Of a stretch of DNA of 64,000 nt, positions 24,949 to 40,833 are shown one piece after another. How positions within the stretch are numbered: position 1 is the stretch's first letter; every line of letters starts with the position of its first letter. Under the pieces are notes generated by a model that saw nothing but the letters and a program-made list of their open reading frames with translations, was not told the origin of the DNA and did not search any database. The translations under genes were made by a program, and so were the position numbers. Source of the stretch: Margaritispora aquatica (Eukaryota; Ascomycota; Leotiomycetes; Helotiales; Discinellaceae); contig VJWN01000002.1 in assembly GCA_007644065.1 (NCBI GenBank), positions 2,319,831 through 2,383,830 on the forward strand, written 5' to 3'.

Positions 24949-25646
24949 TTCCAGAGTGTAGACAATTTGCGGAACATGGGGAACGGAAGTGCAGCTGAAC
25001 AGACCATACATATAGTTCTTACAATGTGCTTAAATGCTATGCACATTAAAGGATTACGGGAATAGATATATATATAAAAAGTTCTTACATAAATACAATA
25101 CATTTATAAGAGTCCGCTATAATTTTCTTTTAAAAATTTCCACTTGACGAACACAACTGCGTCAGTCTCGACGAAGACAGGTTGAAGTACCTTACGTTCG
25201 TAGTCTTCTGGTATTGACGATGTGCAATATATTGCGACTAGCTTAGTTGAATAACTTTATCTGAAGCAGGTATTTTATTACAGATTTCTTGCTCTGTATG
25301 CTGGACAAGTTTGAAGTGCATATTTGATCACATAGTAACAACTTGTTTCATCAGATACGAGGTAATTTTTTATTTTTTTCATTTTCATTAGCAACTCCTC
25401 CGCCCTATTCTACAAGCTTTGCTCCGTGCCCGTAAAAGAGGAAGGAAATAAGTCCTGGATCGCAAAAAGCCAGATCAAGAACTAGCAAATGACTTTTGTT
25501 CAACCCAATCAACGGTAACAAGCCAGAAACCAGATGGGCCGATCCGTAAATCATGGGTTTACATCCCTTCCATTGCTCCATATGCCGAGTGAGGAAACGC
25601 ACAGTCTAAGTGGTTTTTGTGAGAGGTGGTGGTGAGGTCAGCGGAA
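24949..25646. other. Intergenic between convergent genes
   Basis: AT-rich, with oligo-T/A runs (for example 25367-25385). Includes the 3' UTR of the SSB gene. No gene is seen. Confidence 0.5.
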
Positions 25647-28308
<2,662 letters not shown>

Positions 28309-29465
28309 GATTGATGTATGTGTTGGGAGTTGATATGAAGAATGCACAATCGCTGGCGGGGATGGAATTCGACCTCGAACTTTTTCTCGTGGGCACCTTT
28401 TTAGCGTCCTGGCATCGGTTAAAGGCCCCACTATAGTCAAGCCTGAATTCTCAGGTGCACTAGCTTACTTTCGCCAACATCCACCGCCTTTATGCTGGTG
28501 CTCGTCAATCAAAGATCCTTCTGAGTTCTTGGCACATGGGTTGCATATTGCATGCGGGACCTTTTTAGAATCTGATGGACGGCAAAAACAATTCGATCTC
28601 CTCCGGCCTCACTAATGTACTTTAGAAACTTGTTCAATCGATACGAAATGTCTTGCATATTATCGATCTGAAATAGATCCTAGCATGTTCCAATTGTCCC
28701 CTATCTAGTCGAACCTTCATATCAAAAAAATCTGGAATCGAGCGCGAGCAGAGACTTTTGAAAAGTCTGGCATGTTTAACAGAATTTGAGATGATGAATT
28801 TTAGGCTATCATAGACCGCTCTTGTGTCTTCGTATCAAGAACGACCTCTCTATGGAACACTGTCGTGTCTTATCTACTAGAGCTGATGCCAACTGCGTTA
28901 CTCCCAACATATCAGCTCCTATACTTGATCAGATTTTTCCATATACTAGAGCTTCACATTAGTAGATTATTTGTTGGGATTCTGAATGCAGGAAAGCATT
29001 TCAACGTGATATGCTTAGCCATGCTAGCCGAGGAAAAATAAAACAATTCTCACAATCTGTCGACTGAAGGCTAAAACAAGCCGAGAAACACCTCAGAGCT
29101 TGACTAGCTATTATCTAAGTCACTACTACATGCTGTGCCAGCGTGAGTCCTTTACAAACATAGACCTAGTCCTGTGATAAATCCAATATTTTACATACCA
29201 ACCTCATCACTTAGAAGAAACGTTCATAGTTGATATAGAAAGACACCTGTCTACCTAATTTCAAGCTGTCATGAAGTCGTGGTTTACTGTGGATAGTGGG
29301 AAAGTTGAACTCTGACTGGCAAGAGGGAAACAGCAAGTTTAAGGTGATAGATAATGTCTTATATCTAAATGCAATGACCAGCCTCGACGGGCCATATAAT
29401 ACCCACAAAACTCCATGCGCTGATGCAATTCAATCCTGAAACCCCACATCTACAAAACACCAATC
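28309..29465. other. Intergenic, SSB promoter and ERO1 3' flank
   Basis: The 160 bases upstream of the SSB start hold a GC-rich segment and a TTC/GAA-containing string (28365-28385), but I see no perfect three-unit heat-shock element. No gene is recognised in the rest. Confidence 0.45.
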
Positions 29466-31389
29466 TTACAACTCATCTAGAGTAGGTCTCTTGATTCTCC
29501 ACGAGCGAGGCTGGATTGGGAGTCCAATATAGTTGTTCCAAGCTCTTGCCAGTTCGAGACTTCCAAGACGCCATCTGGGAATATATTAGCATGAATCTCG
29601 GGCACAAGACATCGTAAAGGTAGCTTACAAGTTGTAAGGTAATGCAACCCAACTCCTCAGGACGTATTTTGTCACTTTCCATACAACGTCAAACTCTGAA
29701 TGAAAGATCTCCGATACCGTAGCATCGGCAGAGAGCTTCTGTTTCTTAAGCATCTCTGCTTTTTCGTCTTGCTCATGCTTTATATAATCCTCCTCAAGCG
29801 GTGAAGGATCTTCTTTCTCGGGAATGACGTGGTGAGGCTTTGTGACACGATCAGAGAATATGGGTGACTTCGTGGCACTCCCCTCTTCCTCGACCATGTT
29901 CCTGAACTTGTTAATTCCTTCAAGTGAATCCGAGATTCGAGCCAGCGTGTTGAAAAGGGCAACAAGCTCCGTTCGTTTCAACATTGGAATGTCTTTGGAG
30001 TTGTTATCAAACTCGAATAATACTTTCAACGCTGCCCCGTAACCGGCAGTCTGAAGTTTGCCCCATAAGCGACACTTGTCACATCCCACACAGTCCATGA
30101 TCCGGCTAACATTTCTGAAGCGATTTCTGAAGTCTTCTTTCAAGCTTGGTCCTTCTCCATTGACGAACATGAGACTTTCATCAAAAATCGGAGGAGCATC
30201 GCTAACTTTCGAAGTGAGAGCTTGAACCATTTGGTTTGTCCTGAGATCTTGTGTAGGATCGCCAGAACAAAAAGTGTAGTCTTTCAAATACGGTCCAAGT
30301 TTTGTAACGGCTCGCAAGACCAGGGCATAGTTGAAGTAGAGGTTAGCTACTCGGTCCGGAAAATCATGAAGCCTGTCCTTGTAGCATTGAAGATTTGGTC
30401 CCCAAGTTCCAGTGGTTTGGTTGAGATATTCCCAGCACAAATGTGTACTGATGGAAGTATGCATACCAGAAACAACTCTGTAGAAAACTCTCTTTTCCAA
30501 GCATTGGTCCTCGGGCTCAAGAGCAACAGTAATTGGTGTGTTCAAATTTTGCTCTTCGAAGGCTTGTTGTCTTCCACGCTCCCGGATTACTGACTGCAGT
30601 TCATTGGCTGCGGGTCCTTTCAGCATAGGGGTCTGAGATCCAAGTGATGCTGACTTCGGGAACGACGATTTTGAGAAACAATTCTCTCTGTAAATGGCAT
30701 CCCAGACTTGCTTCGTACCTTCACCAGCATAGCCTGTAAATCGCTCTGGGTTATCAACTAAACTCACATAATCTCCTTTCGAGCCGGCACTTTCGTCCTC
30801 AGGTACGCAATAATCTCGTTCATCGCATTCGTCGTCATATTCCACCACACAACTTTCTCCAACATTGTCTCCTAACATGCCCTGCAATGGCTTCTGTGGT
30901 CCTCTTTCCTCCTGCAACTTCTTTCCAGGATGGCCGGCCTTGGGACCTTCAAGTTTTCCCAATTCCTCCGCTCTCCATATTTTCGGTATGTCGTCCTCAT
31001 TATCCAGCGTATTTACGGCACATGCAATGTTTCCACACATTCCATTTTCATCTGACCAAAATGGGCACTCCCGCGAGAAAAGACCCAACCGATAATATGC
31101 GAAAAAGTCGGTGTTTTGCGTAAGCTCTTTCAATGAAGGGTGAAGGTCATTGTTCAAACGATCGAGTTCGGAATACGTTGCGCATGCATCTGAGACGATG
31201 GCTTTTGGAGATATCTGAAATGCTGTATTAGAAAATGGCGCCTGGAATAGTAGAAGTGAGTTAATAGCGTACCGCGCAAACATCTGGACCACTGGTTCTT
31301 GACTTGGAGGCACTTTTGGCATCTGCGGCGTGTGACGAACCAAGGAGAGCAAAGAAAGCAAGATAAAAAACCTGCGCAGCAGACTTCAT
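29466..31389 (-). CDS. ERO1: ER oxidoreductin ERO1 (thiol oxidase)
   Basis: Three exons, 31273-31389, 29629-31214 and 29466-29574, encode about 603 residues. The chain starts with a signal peptide (MKSAAQVFYLAFFALLGSSHA). It then has the shuttle-cysteine/core elements: DACATYSELDRLN, FFAYYRLGLFSRECPFW, and NGMCGNIACAV. The active-site CxxCxxC is seen as CVGCDKC followed by RLWGKLQTAGYGAALK, the FAD-proximal helix. ERO1 oxidises PDI in the ER lumen and passes electrons through FAD to oxygen. The last exon was found beyond the main open frame and gives a family-typical end (ARAWNNYIGLPIQPRSWRIK). The 58-nt first intron has a clear CTAAT branch site. Confidence 0.95.
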
Positions 31390-32302
31390 GATAAATTCGG
31401 TATCTTTGTACGAGGAGTGGACCAGCGTTCAATGGATAATGTTCTATTGAGATCTGATTGTGTACTCGCTCTAGGAAGTCTGTCAAAGAAAATCTAGTGA
31501 AAGAGATTCTAGAAAATCATGAACATGGCATACTGAAATAATGTGCAATATAGAAACAAGTGCAAAACCGCGTGTTTATACACAGGTGATTTCAAAGCAT
31601 GATATGTTTTGGTATATCTGTCTATTTTGTTCGGATTACACGTTTGTGGTTCGATCGCCCAGCACGGAAGCTGGTATGAGTTTCCGCCACCATCTTGGCA
31701 TCCGCCTGTGCCTGGTTCCCGATATAGCCTCTGTTGGTATCAAGAGGGCTGGCTACCTTTATTTTGCCGAGCTTGAGTTTGAAGGAAACATCTGCCAAGT
31801 CAAGTAGAGTACAACGCTCGAAAGTTCATCAGTAAGTATTTCATCATCCAAAACTTTGGCGTACAAGTTTTAATCTTAGTGAAACCTATCTAGGTGTAAG
31901 TAGAAGCATGTTGGATGCTCAGGCATAGAAGTTATTGATTTTTCAATTTGCAGAGTCTGCAGCTCTGAAATGACCCCGCTACACCTTCTAGAAGCATGTT
32001 CGTAACTATTCAGAATACGCTGGATTCCTTTCTTCCCCGTTATTATACACCATACACCTTTTGTCTCCCATAATACCTCGAACTTAAGCAAAACCACCCA
32101 ATGAATTGCAACCTTATCAGGAAGTATGCCCACTAATCCTGATCTAGCATATTGATCCAGCTTTTGGAAGCCATGAAGTGTATTGTATTGGAGAGACATG
32201 AGACATGACATCGTCAAAGCATCCACCATTCCCTAAAGACCTCTCGTACGCCGAAAACTTCCAGATTCACATCTATTTCGTAATTGGGTATCGTGCGCAC
32301 AT
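31390..32302. other. Intergenic, ERO1 promoter and CKS1 3' flank
   Basis: A minus-strand frame at 31876-32229 (117 codons) and a plus-strand frame at 31541-31807 have no motifs and no splice logic. They are taken as chance. Confidence 0.5.
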
Positions 32303-32803
32303 CTATTGACCTGGTGGGACGTAGTTGATGGGTCTCCTATGGTTCATGTCATTAGTTCTGAGCAAATCGACGACACGGACTTGACTTACTTAAAAAGCAG
32401 TATGTGTGGCTCTGGCTCATGGACTTCGTAATGCTCCCACCCAAGACTCTACAATATGTGTCAGAAAATATCGTGTGGACTTATGATAGCCTCTCTAACC
32501 TGCGTGATACCTAGAGCTCTCCACTCTTCTTCCCACAACAATTTCAAAGTGCCCTTCGATGGATCATGGTACTCTTTCGGAATCGCTTTCAGCATGTTCT
32601 TTGGCAACTGTACATGTCGGTACTCGTACTCATCGTCGGAGTATCTGCAGATGGTTAGTACTGGCCTGAGACATCGATTGGATTATTGTTTACCTTGCTG
32701 AATAATGGATTGCATCGATGAACTCCTCAAGACGTGCCTTCTCACTGTCTGTAAGAGACCGTGGGGCTTTGTTCCGCCTGCTGTAATCCAAGTCGGAGGC
32801 CAT
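32303..32803 (-). CDS. CKS1: Cyclin-dependent kinase regulatory subunit CKS1/Suc1
   Basis: Four exons, 32694-32803, 32500-32644, 32390-32448 and 32303-32336, encode 115 residues. The CKS fold signatures are complete: [15 protein letters not shown], then [14 protein letters not shown], then [20 protein letters not shown], and the final RPINY. The [10 protein letters not shown] hinge that controls strand exchange is intact. CKS1 binds CDK1 and docks phosphorylated substrates. The Met at 32803 is chosen over an upstream in-frame Met because the family begins close to YSRRNKAPR. The last exon codes for only eleven residues. Confidence 0.96.
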
Positions 32804-33686
32804 TTTATTCTCCCAAATGTGTATCCTATTTGCAAAGACTTGAATTATTCGGCTCGGAGCTAATCGCGGGGTACCACACGATGCTAACGACACATAAACC
32901 TAGATAATCTCCAGGGATAATGCGAGTCCAAAAGACAACTTGCAAGATCGCGTATAATTTGTCGCAGATAAACGAGAGGGTGAGTAGAGAGTTTGTCGCA
33001 AGTTGAATTCTATTCGAGCTCGGTGTCTGAAAAGAGCTAGGACAATTGGATGCAGTCGGAAGGAAGCAAAAGGAAAGAAAATTTGCTGCGGGTTAAGAAA
33101 GGGTATGCAGGAATAGAACTTGAGCCAGTTGTACTTGTAGTGAATCTTGGAGGGGAAATTTCTGGAGAATGAGCTCTTTTGAGGGCAAGTTGGACCGCTT
33201 TGTTTACATCCAACCCCGTCAAGCGGGCAAGTATCGGCTTCACCTAGATCATGTGACCAATGCTCTTATTGAATGTCAGGTGGGCTTCCATTTGGAAGTG
33301 AATGTCCTATACAGGCAATACCATATTTTGACTCTAATTTATAAGACGAGGTTGCACATCCAGCCTCATTCTTAGAGCAGCGTAATCCAACAGTTCGTAG
33401 ATCGAAGAGGTTTTTTTGGTTGAGATATTTGATTGCTTGTGAGCGGAATACTTCGTACAGCGATCTTTCGAAGAGGTTCATGTTCAGTGTCGGCAAAAGC
33501 CCAAGGCAAAATACCAACCAGGATCGTCCCAAGCCATCCCCACGCGCAACAATCGCGATCGCGTCGACTTGCGCCCGAAAGCAATTGAGCTGCATCGATA
33601 CAGAAAAAGAGAATCTGCGGCCATTTAACAATTAAGTCATATCCCGAGGTTTGCTTGGAAAAGAAGCCAGGTGTGCAATTGTCAGA
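32804..33686. other. Divergent promoter between CKS1 and RSC4
   Basis: Overlapping short frames on both strands (minus 33037-33243 and 33266-33631; plus 33169-33375 and 33420-33635) have no motif. Nothing else is supported. Confidence 0.5.
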
Positions 33687-36206
33687 ATGGATAAACGGAA
33701 GTCAGGGGAGGAGCTGGATGGGCACCCAGCAAAGAGAAGAAGAAGTGTAAGTGTTTTTTCTATCTCAGTAAAGCTTTGCGATCGCGAAGATGGGGTAATG
33801 CGAGATCCTCGAAATTTGGTTTCGTTGCGATGGGCTGCAGGGACGTGAAGCGGCGGCTCGCCGAAGGTTCAAGAGCCATCAATTCCTCGACACTCCGCAT
33901 TTCTGAGAGAGACAAGCAAGGCTGACCGTTATCAAGGATTATACCGCAGAGACACCAGCAACGACAACGAAAGTTGGGTTAGAGCTACTAGAGATACTGA
34001 AGAAGACAACCGACAAAACGTGAGTAAATTTATACTGGTCGCAACGAGCATCCACGATCCACGATTAGCCCTGGATGCGGGTCTAACCTGAAGGCACCAC
34101 ATGCTATTTCCTTTAGTCCTATCCAGATTGTCGAAATAATGCTGAATTGATAGCTAGTGGACGACCTGTCTCAACTCATTTCCTCACACTTCCAAATAAA
34201 CGATCATATCCGGACTACTATGCGGTTACCAAATTGCCTATTGCTTTGGACACCATCCATACAAAGCTACAGAAGGGCGCCTTCAAGAATGTTACGGAGT
34301 TGGAAAGTTACTTCAAACGAATGATACAGAATGCCAGAGACTTTAATGTTAGAGGATCGGAAGTCTTCGAAGATGCGGAACGTGTGAGGAAGGCATTGAG
34401 CAACTTCATGAGGGAGCACAACCCAGCCTACAAACTTATACCAGGTTATGCTGCAGTACCTACGCCTCTCCCTCCAGACAACGAAGATGCTAGTGATGAT
34501 GGAGAGAACGATGATGACGAAACCGATGCAAAAATCTTGCGTGAATCTGGGCAAGGTTCTCGGAAGAAACCTGCGCCTACGCCAAAGAAATCCCAGATTT
34601 TAACTCCAAGAACAAGTGCAACACCAGCCGTACCGGATTCGCAGTATGCCAATATAGGATTCGAAGGTCTCACATTTCAGAAAGCACAAGAGAAAATCGT
34701 AGAGGATGTAATGGAGAAGAAAGAATTCGAATCGTAAGTCTCGTTGCCAATATCTGTCAAGATCAAGCTAATCTTGCGTCAAAGTGATGAATTTGCCGCT
34801 TTCCAACCTTTTCTTGTCCTTCCATCACGCGCTGAGTACAAAGATTACTTCCGAATTATATCACATCCCGTGAGCTTGAACACACTCCAAAAAAAGGTCC
34901 GGGGCGCAGTTGGAAGAAATGCAGCGACCGGAATATCCGAATTTAAGAGCTGGGCTGCTTTTGAGGATGAAGCAAGTTATATTTGGAAGAACGCATACAT
35001 CTACAATGAAGATGGTAGCGACTTCTATGTCTTAGCCAAAGAGTTCGAGGTATGTATTAACACTTGATAAATGATTAAGTTTTCTAACGACATCTAGAGC
35101 TTTTTCAAGAAGATAATTGCGCAGGCTAAGGCAGCGGTACCCGAGCCAGCAGGACCAAAAATAAAACTCAAGCTGCCAGAGAATGCTGCTCCCAAAATCA
35201 CACTGAAATTTGGAAATAAAGCCACAACCTCTGATTCTCCTGCTCCTACTGCAACCCCCAAGCTTAACGGTACCAATGGCAAAACAGCCCCTGTACAGGT
35301 ACCTTCCTTGGCACCGCCTGCTCCATCAGCTCCTCTCGCACCTCTTGTGCCTGCAACCAATGGTAGTAATCGACAAAACCCCTTTCGTGGTCCGCAGTCA
35401 TCGGGTGCCTCGGTGCCAAACTTGGGACAGCTAGAGAGAGCTCGAAGTATGTCTGGATCTGTTGCATCCCCTAGTCCCTCCACCTCTACGCTTGTGAAGA
35501 ATGAAGAAGGCGCTCGCAATTCTCCCATGCCAGCTGCTTACAAAAACAATCGCGGCCCTAGTCAGGGTGCATCAACCCCCGGCCCTACCACGACAGGAAT
35601 GCCTCCTCCGTTAACACCAGGCATTCAGAATATGGTTTCGCAAGGCGGATATGCTCAGTCTTTTAACCATCAGTCACAATATCAAAATCCAGCACCTAAC
35701 CCGAGTTTTGACTCCAAATGGAGGCAGCCTGGCAAAAGTATGTGTTTCTCGGGCTCTTCGTGAATGCAAAACTGACAATTATAGCTGCTGCTGATGCCAT
35801 GATCACGAATCTGAGCCTAGCAACTCATCCCGGTCTTAATATTGCACGTCACTTCCGTATGGACTTGCCTCCATCACAAACTATGGCTCAACAATCCATC
35901 ACCATCAACCTCCCATCCACTCATTACTACTTGCAGATAAAGCCTACTCTTGCAGCTGCTACCATGGAACGCCAGCATAAGCTGTTTGTTACATCTGGGA
36001 ATCAAAGGTTACATGCAATGCCAACTATTCCTGGACATGCGGTAGACCAACGCCACCCTCTGTTCGAGGCTCGCCTTCTATCTGGAGTAAATCGCATTGA
36101 GATCGAATTGATTGCTGCGTTACCAAAAGGCGCTTCGAAGCTTCCTAATGGGCAGGATGTTGAGTTGGAAAAGATCATCATATTTGCCAATCTTATGCGA
36201 GCATAA
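33687..36206 (+). CDS. RSC4: RSC4-type tandem-bromodomain chromatin remodelling subunit
   Basis: Exon 1 is 33687-33746 (MDKRKSGEELDGHPAKRRRS). A second exon ends at 34019 with YTAETPATTTKVGLELLEIL; its left edge is uncertain. Then come 34158-34733, 34785-35049, 35098-35737 and 35785-36206. Two bromodomains are visible: the first with YPDYYAVTKLPIALDTI and the acetyl-lysine Asn in QNARDFNVRG, the second with YKDYFRIISHPVSL and NAYIYNEDGSDFY. A Pro/Ser/Ala-rich linker and a C-terminal globular domain (HPLFEARLLSGVNRIEIELI) follow, as in yeast Rsc4. RSC4 helps RSC read acetylated H3. Two basic residue clusters near the N-terminus may act in nuclear import. Confidence 0.87.
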
Positions 36207-37982
36207 ATTAAGCTTGTAATTATGAGCGCAGCATTGAAAGGTTGTTAGAATGGGCGTTACGGGGCTCCGCATCTGTAGGTATGGGATTATAATTGAGGAG
36301 TCATCGTTGTGGAGTTTACTGGCTTAACCATGTCAGCCAGCATATGTGTACTGTATAGGAATCGAGCAGGCTTAATCAATGCTGGCGAATTATCAAACTA
36401 GAACTCATTATTCCCAAGCAATGTGACATATCTTGTATCTTTGCATTTATGGACTTGGGTAGCAGCGCTGGCAATTAACCATATACCGTAACAAGTGACT
36501 CTTTCTACTTGGTCTTTGTCATGTACTGACTGCTCTTTGACGACAGAAGTTTTAATGAGAAAAATATGGTAGCAACTTACTTTCTCGCATCTACAGCTGT
36601 ATACTGTTTCGTGATATTGAAGATAAGCAAACCTAGTACGGCAGCAAGTGGCATTCCATACTACGGCCATGCTAAGACGCACAAGCGATTGAAGATAGAT
36701 ATTATGGCGAATTCATGCATTATAATCAAGGGGGGTTCAAAGCTCTGGAGGTATCTTCAAAGCCAGATTGAGGGGCACTCAGAGGTGTGAAAAAGATCTA
36801 GCATCTGGACCAATTTGATCTTGACCACAAACTGTTTTGCTCTAGGAATGTGTGAATAAATTAGAAAGCTGGGATGTGCTTTTACGTAATGTTCATTGTC
36901 AGCACTAATCTTTGTAGAAGACAGTGTCATCTAAAGATAAGAGTATGATCAAGTGTTGGAGTGGAATCATAGCTTAGGTTACGTCCATCGGTATGAAAGA
37001 GTGTTTTAATCATATCTCAATAATAAGGACACTCAAATGTGGCATTGCATATGGCTACCAGATCGTGAAAATGTGACGACCAAGAGTCCACCGTTGGTGA
37101 TGAGACTTAAATGCCTGAGAACTTGAGCTCAGTGTGCACACCAGCGATTGAGAATGAGGTCCCAGTCATGTCATATGCCCCCAACCATTTCCGATGTATA
37201 TAACTCTAAACTACAGATCTGTCGACAACACAATGGCCAAGTGGTGTAACTGGGTAATTAGCATAGGTCCTACGTCTCCTCCCACTACGCTTCACTTTCA
37301 TGGTTAAGACATCCCCTAACAGTCTATTGTTATACCAAGATGCTCTTTATAAAAACAACCAATTTCTCACAGATTCCTGCTCATCATGGTGGCGATTCGC
37401 AAGGGAAAACCGACAGTGACCGGGTTGATTTCTATCAAGTTGAATTTATCTGCTTCCCAACCGGAATCCTCCTTCTAGATCTGTGTGTCGTATGCCCTTT
37501 ACAGATATGAGTACCGTCAGTAGTCGAGCCACTTAATTGGAGTGATACGAGATTATGTACGACACCGTGTACCTCGTTTCCAGCACAAGAATTGATTGGG
37601 AAAGCCATCCTTGGCGTCTGTGAAGCTCCGAAATAAGGGTGTGTATTGGTTCTCTTGTGGCATTGATTCAGAAGAATTTTTTCATCTGGAGGATGTGTAA
37701 TTCCTTGAGTGAATTCCTCTTGATATATTTGTTTTCATGGCGATTCAGTACCTGTTTTGGTTAGAACCTTGCAAAAGTTACTCTTGAAATTGAATTGTAT
37801 GCTTGATGAGAGACGTACCTTCCATTCAGGAAGTCTTTGAATGAATGCTTAGCATCAATTGACTTTCGAAATTCCATCCAGCCTCCAGCAGCTTCTCCTC
37901 TAGTATTTAAACCCTCATCTCCCTTCCTTTCATTTTCTTTCTTCCACACAAAACATTAACAAAACAACATCAAATCGCAACA
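36207..37982. other. Intergenic, no gene seen
   Basis: 1.8 kb. Short frames at 36398-36790 are on both strands and lack motifs. The last 80 bases are CT-rich and probably form the 5' UTR of the next gene. Confidence 0.5.
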
Positions 37983-39874
37983 ATGCTTACTACTTCCATT
38001 CTCCCTATTCTCTTCTCCTTGATCTCTTTGATCTCGTGTAGAACAATCACCGTCAGAACAAATCTCGCAACTCTCATTGGAAATCGCGATTCCAAATTCG
38101 AAACTGATGTCTTCATCAATGTTCCTTTTGCACAATCTCCAACAGGCCCTCGTCGTCTCCAACCACCCGTAGCTATCACAGTTCCTCAAGGAAAGCTTTC
38201 TGTTGCTGGACCACCTGTTTCCTGTCTCCAACCCAAGCAACTCCCCTTCAATGCTTCAGAGGACTGTCTAACACTTGATATTGTACGCCCTGCCCAGATC
38301 AGTGCAAAGAAACCAGTTCCAGTTTACGTGTTCATCCACGGGTTAGTAATTATCCTTTTCCCTTTCAGTTTCAAGCTCACCTTAACAAATCTTAGTGGGT
38401 CCTTCGTTTTTGGTGACAAGGCTGGATATGATGGCAAGAACCTCGTGAGCAAGAGTGCTAAACTCGGTGCTCCTTTCATCTACGTGGCCATCAACTATCG
38501 TCTGGGATTCTTAGGATTTCCTAGTGGATCTGAAGCAGCAGCAAATAATGCTTTGAACCTTGGCTTACTGGATCAACGTATGGCTCTACAATGGGTGAAG
38601 GACAGCATTGCAGCTTTTGGTGGCGATCCATCCAAGGTATCCATCAATCACCTGTTATATGCCGATATTTTGCTGACTTGGTTTTAAGATTGTCATTGGT
38701 GGTCAAGAGACTGGTGCCGATTGTGTCGCATACCATCTTCTTGCTAACGATGGAAAGAATGACAATCTTTTCCGGGGCGCAATCTTAGAAAGCGGTTCAG
38801 CTACCGCAGCTTCGCCAATCCCTCCCCCAACTTACCAGAAGTGGCAAGACGAGTACAATAGCATCCTGCAGACAACAGGGTGCAATGTTAACGGCACAGA
38901 TCACTTCAAGTGCCTCCAAAATACCAATACTCTACTTCTCAGTGGTGCTGTTTATCGCAATCTTCCAGCTACGAGCAACTTTGACCCAGCTCAAATTTAT
39001 GGTCCAGTCGTGGATGGGAAGTTTCTCACGCAAAATGTTTCTGTCGCCATCAAGCAACACAAGTTTGTGGCTGTCCCAACATTGCTTGGAACCACAACTG
39101 ACGAGATCATTGTGAACGTTCCTTCAACTTCTGGCTTAAACTCCGAGCCGGAATTGGCGGGCTATGGTCAAGTCAGCCTTCCTTGGTCCAGTGCAGCTTT
39201 CTTGCAAGAACTTCGCACATATTATCCAGTGTCACAGTATCCAAATACTGGTCCTCCTGGCTCAGGTTCTCAGTACCGCCGTGCTGTTGCCATTGTTAAT
39301 GATTTACGCCAATTCTGTCCTGCTTCTCAGCACGCAATCGAGTTCGCCACTGTAGCACCAGTCTGGAAGTGTAAGGAATCTTTCCGCTGCTGATTAAAGA
39401 CTTGACTAACGTCTGTAGATCGCTGGAATGCAGTTATGGAGACAAAGACTGTGCCTTCATACCTTGGAGGTAATTTATTCACCATCTTCATTCCGATGCA
39501 CCAGCTCACAGATTTAGTTCCCCAAGGATCCGAGCTCGACTATTTGTTTCCAATCAAGTAAGTGCCATCTAATTAATTACGTAACATCTTCTAACCCTCT
39601 CAGTGGCAGAGACATGGGAGCACAAAGCCCTGCAGACCTTGCCTTGATCTCCATCTTCCAAAGATCCATCATCAGCTTCATCAACCACTTGAATCCCAAC
39701 GCCATTGCACCAAATGGTAGTCCACCTCTCAATTGGAACCAAGATACCCTTCTGGATTCTACTCGATTGGTGTTTCAGCGCCCAGGCAGTGATGGAAAGC
39801 TCTCCACTGAGAGAGACATCGTAACAGAAGCTTGTGTCTTCATCAATGACAATGGCGCCGAGCTGCTCCATTAA
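37983..39874 (+). CDS. Secreted type-B carboxylesterase-fold protein lacking catalytic Ser and His
   Basis: Six exons: 37983-38341, 38396-38636, 38689-39370, 39419-39469, 39518-39557 and 39604-39874. They encode about 547 residues with a signal peptide (ILPILFSLISLISC). The type-B carboxylesterase/lipase fold is clear: INVPFAQSPTGPRRLQPP, EDCLTLDIVRP, oxyanion HGG-SFVFGD, INYRLGFLGFPSG, LGLLDQRMALQWVKDSIAAF, GTTTDE and the C-terminal region. At the nucleophile elbow the family GESAG reads GGQETG, so Glu (codon 38707-38709) stands where Ser should be. The usual His before GxEL is Gln (codon 39523-39525; VPQGSELDYLF). The acidic residue of GTTTDE appears kept. It is probably not a classical hydrolase and may be a binding-type pseudoenzyme. 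The short intron 39470-39517 is 48 nt, a multiple of three; reading through it would not restore the His. Confidence 0.85.
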
Positions 39875-40833
39875 GGTGTTAGATATGAGCATGGCGAGGT
39901 GTAAGATAGAGTTGCATGGCATAAACTGGGGTAGGGATCTTGATTAGATCTGAGAATCTGACTGAAATGCGTTTGGTCGCTAAATTTAAAGTTAGCTGCT
40001 AGCCATCCATTGCTTCTCTAGGAATACAAAACAATCTCACCTGCACAAACCTTGATATCTCTCTCTTGTGACTCTAAGTTTAGATAAATTTTTTTTTTTA
40101 TAACAACAGTACAGAGAGGGCTCTAAATCCAGCCGATCAAGTGTTCTTGCATCAGAGCGTTAAGGGAACCAAGCCTAGGTACCTAATACATTTCGACTTT
40201 CGAAATGCCTCCATTCTTAAAGACCTAAGGTTCTAGCAGAAGTATAGAAATGTTTTAAGATATAGGAGAAATAATGGCTAGTACTTGGTATTGATTTGTT
40301 AGCTGAGCTACACAGTGATAGAGGGTAAGGTAAAGTTGTGGGAAACTTCCCAATCCTAAACCACCCTTTTGTCTGTATTTCCTATCACTTTTAAAACATG
40401 AATTATTTCCATTGTTTATTCACTGCCATACTATTTTGCAAAAATTGTAGACCTTTCAAAAGAAAGCTTTTCTTCTTTTCGTGCTACAAAATAGCTTCAT
40501 TAACCTCGAGGAAATCTTTATGTTATGCCGAAGGTTCAAGCAATAGCGGAGGTGAGAATAACATAGTGATACAGAGTGCCCAGAGTCTATCTATCGTTTT
40601 CTGGAGGGGATAAAGAAGGGAGATACAAGCTTGTAAATGAGAGATGTAAATTATCATCACACTAACGAGTATAAGATCTTAGAATTTAGGGGTGTCAGGA
40701 AAGTGATTTGCACGAGCAACCTCAGAATATTAACTAACTCGCAAAGAACTATCCATCATCGCTTGTCCATAATATCTACAATAAGTTCGCTAATACAATG
40801 CGATAGGGATATGATTATGTCACCCCCTTCCCA
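39875..40833. other. Intergenic between convergent genes
   Basis: AT-rich 3' flanks, with an oligo-T run near 40088-40099. A plus frame at 40398-40613 has no motif. Confidence 0.5.

Noticed and set aside
28365..28385. Possible heat-shock element upstream of SSB
   Set aside because: Only two GAA/TTC units with wrong spacing; SSB-type genes are generally not heat-induced.
31876..32229. 117-codon minus frame downstream of CKS1
   Set aside because: No motif, no splice partner; the CKS1 gene ends before it.
33266..33635. Overlapping frames in the CKS1/RSC4 promoter
   Set aside because: Both strands open at once, no motif.
39470..39517. In-frame retention of the 48-nt intron in the carboxylesterase
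   Set aside because: The GT/AG edges fit a real intron, and retention adds a segment not found in the family and does not restore the catalytic His at the usual place.
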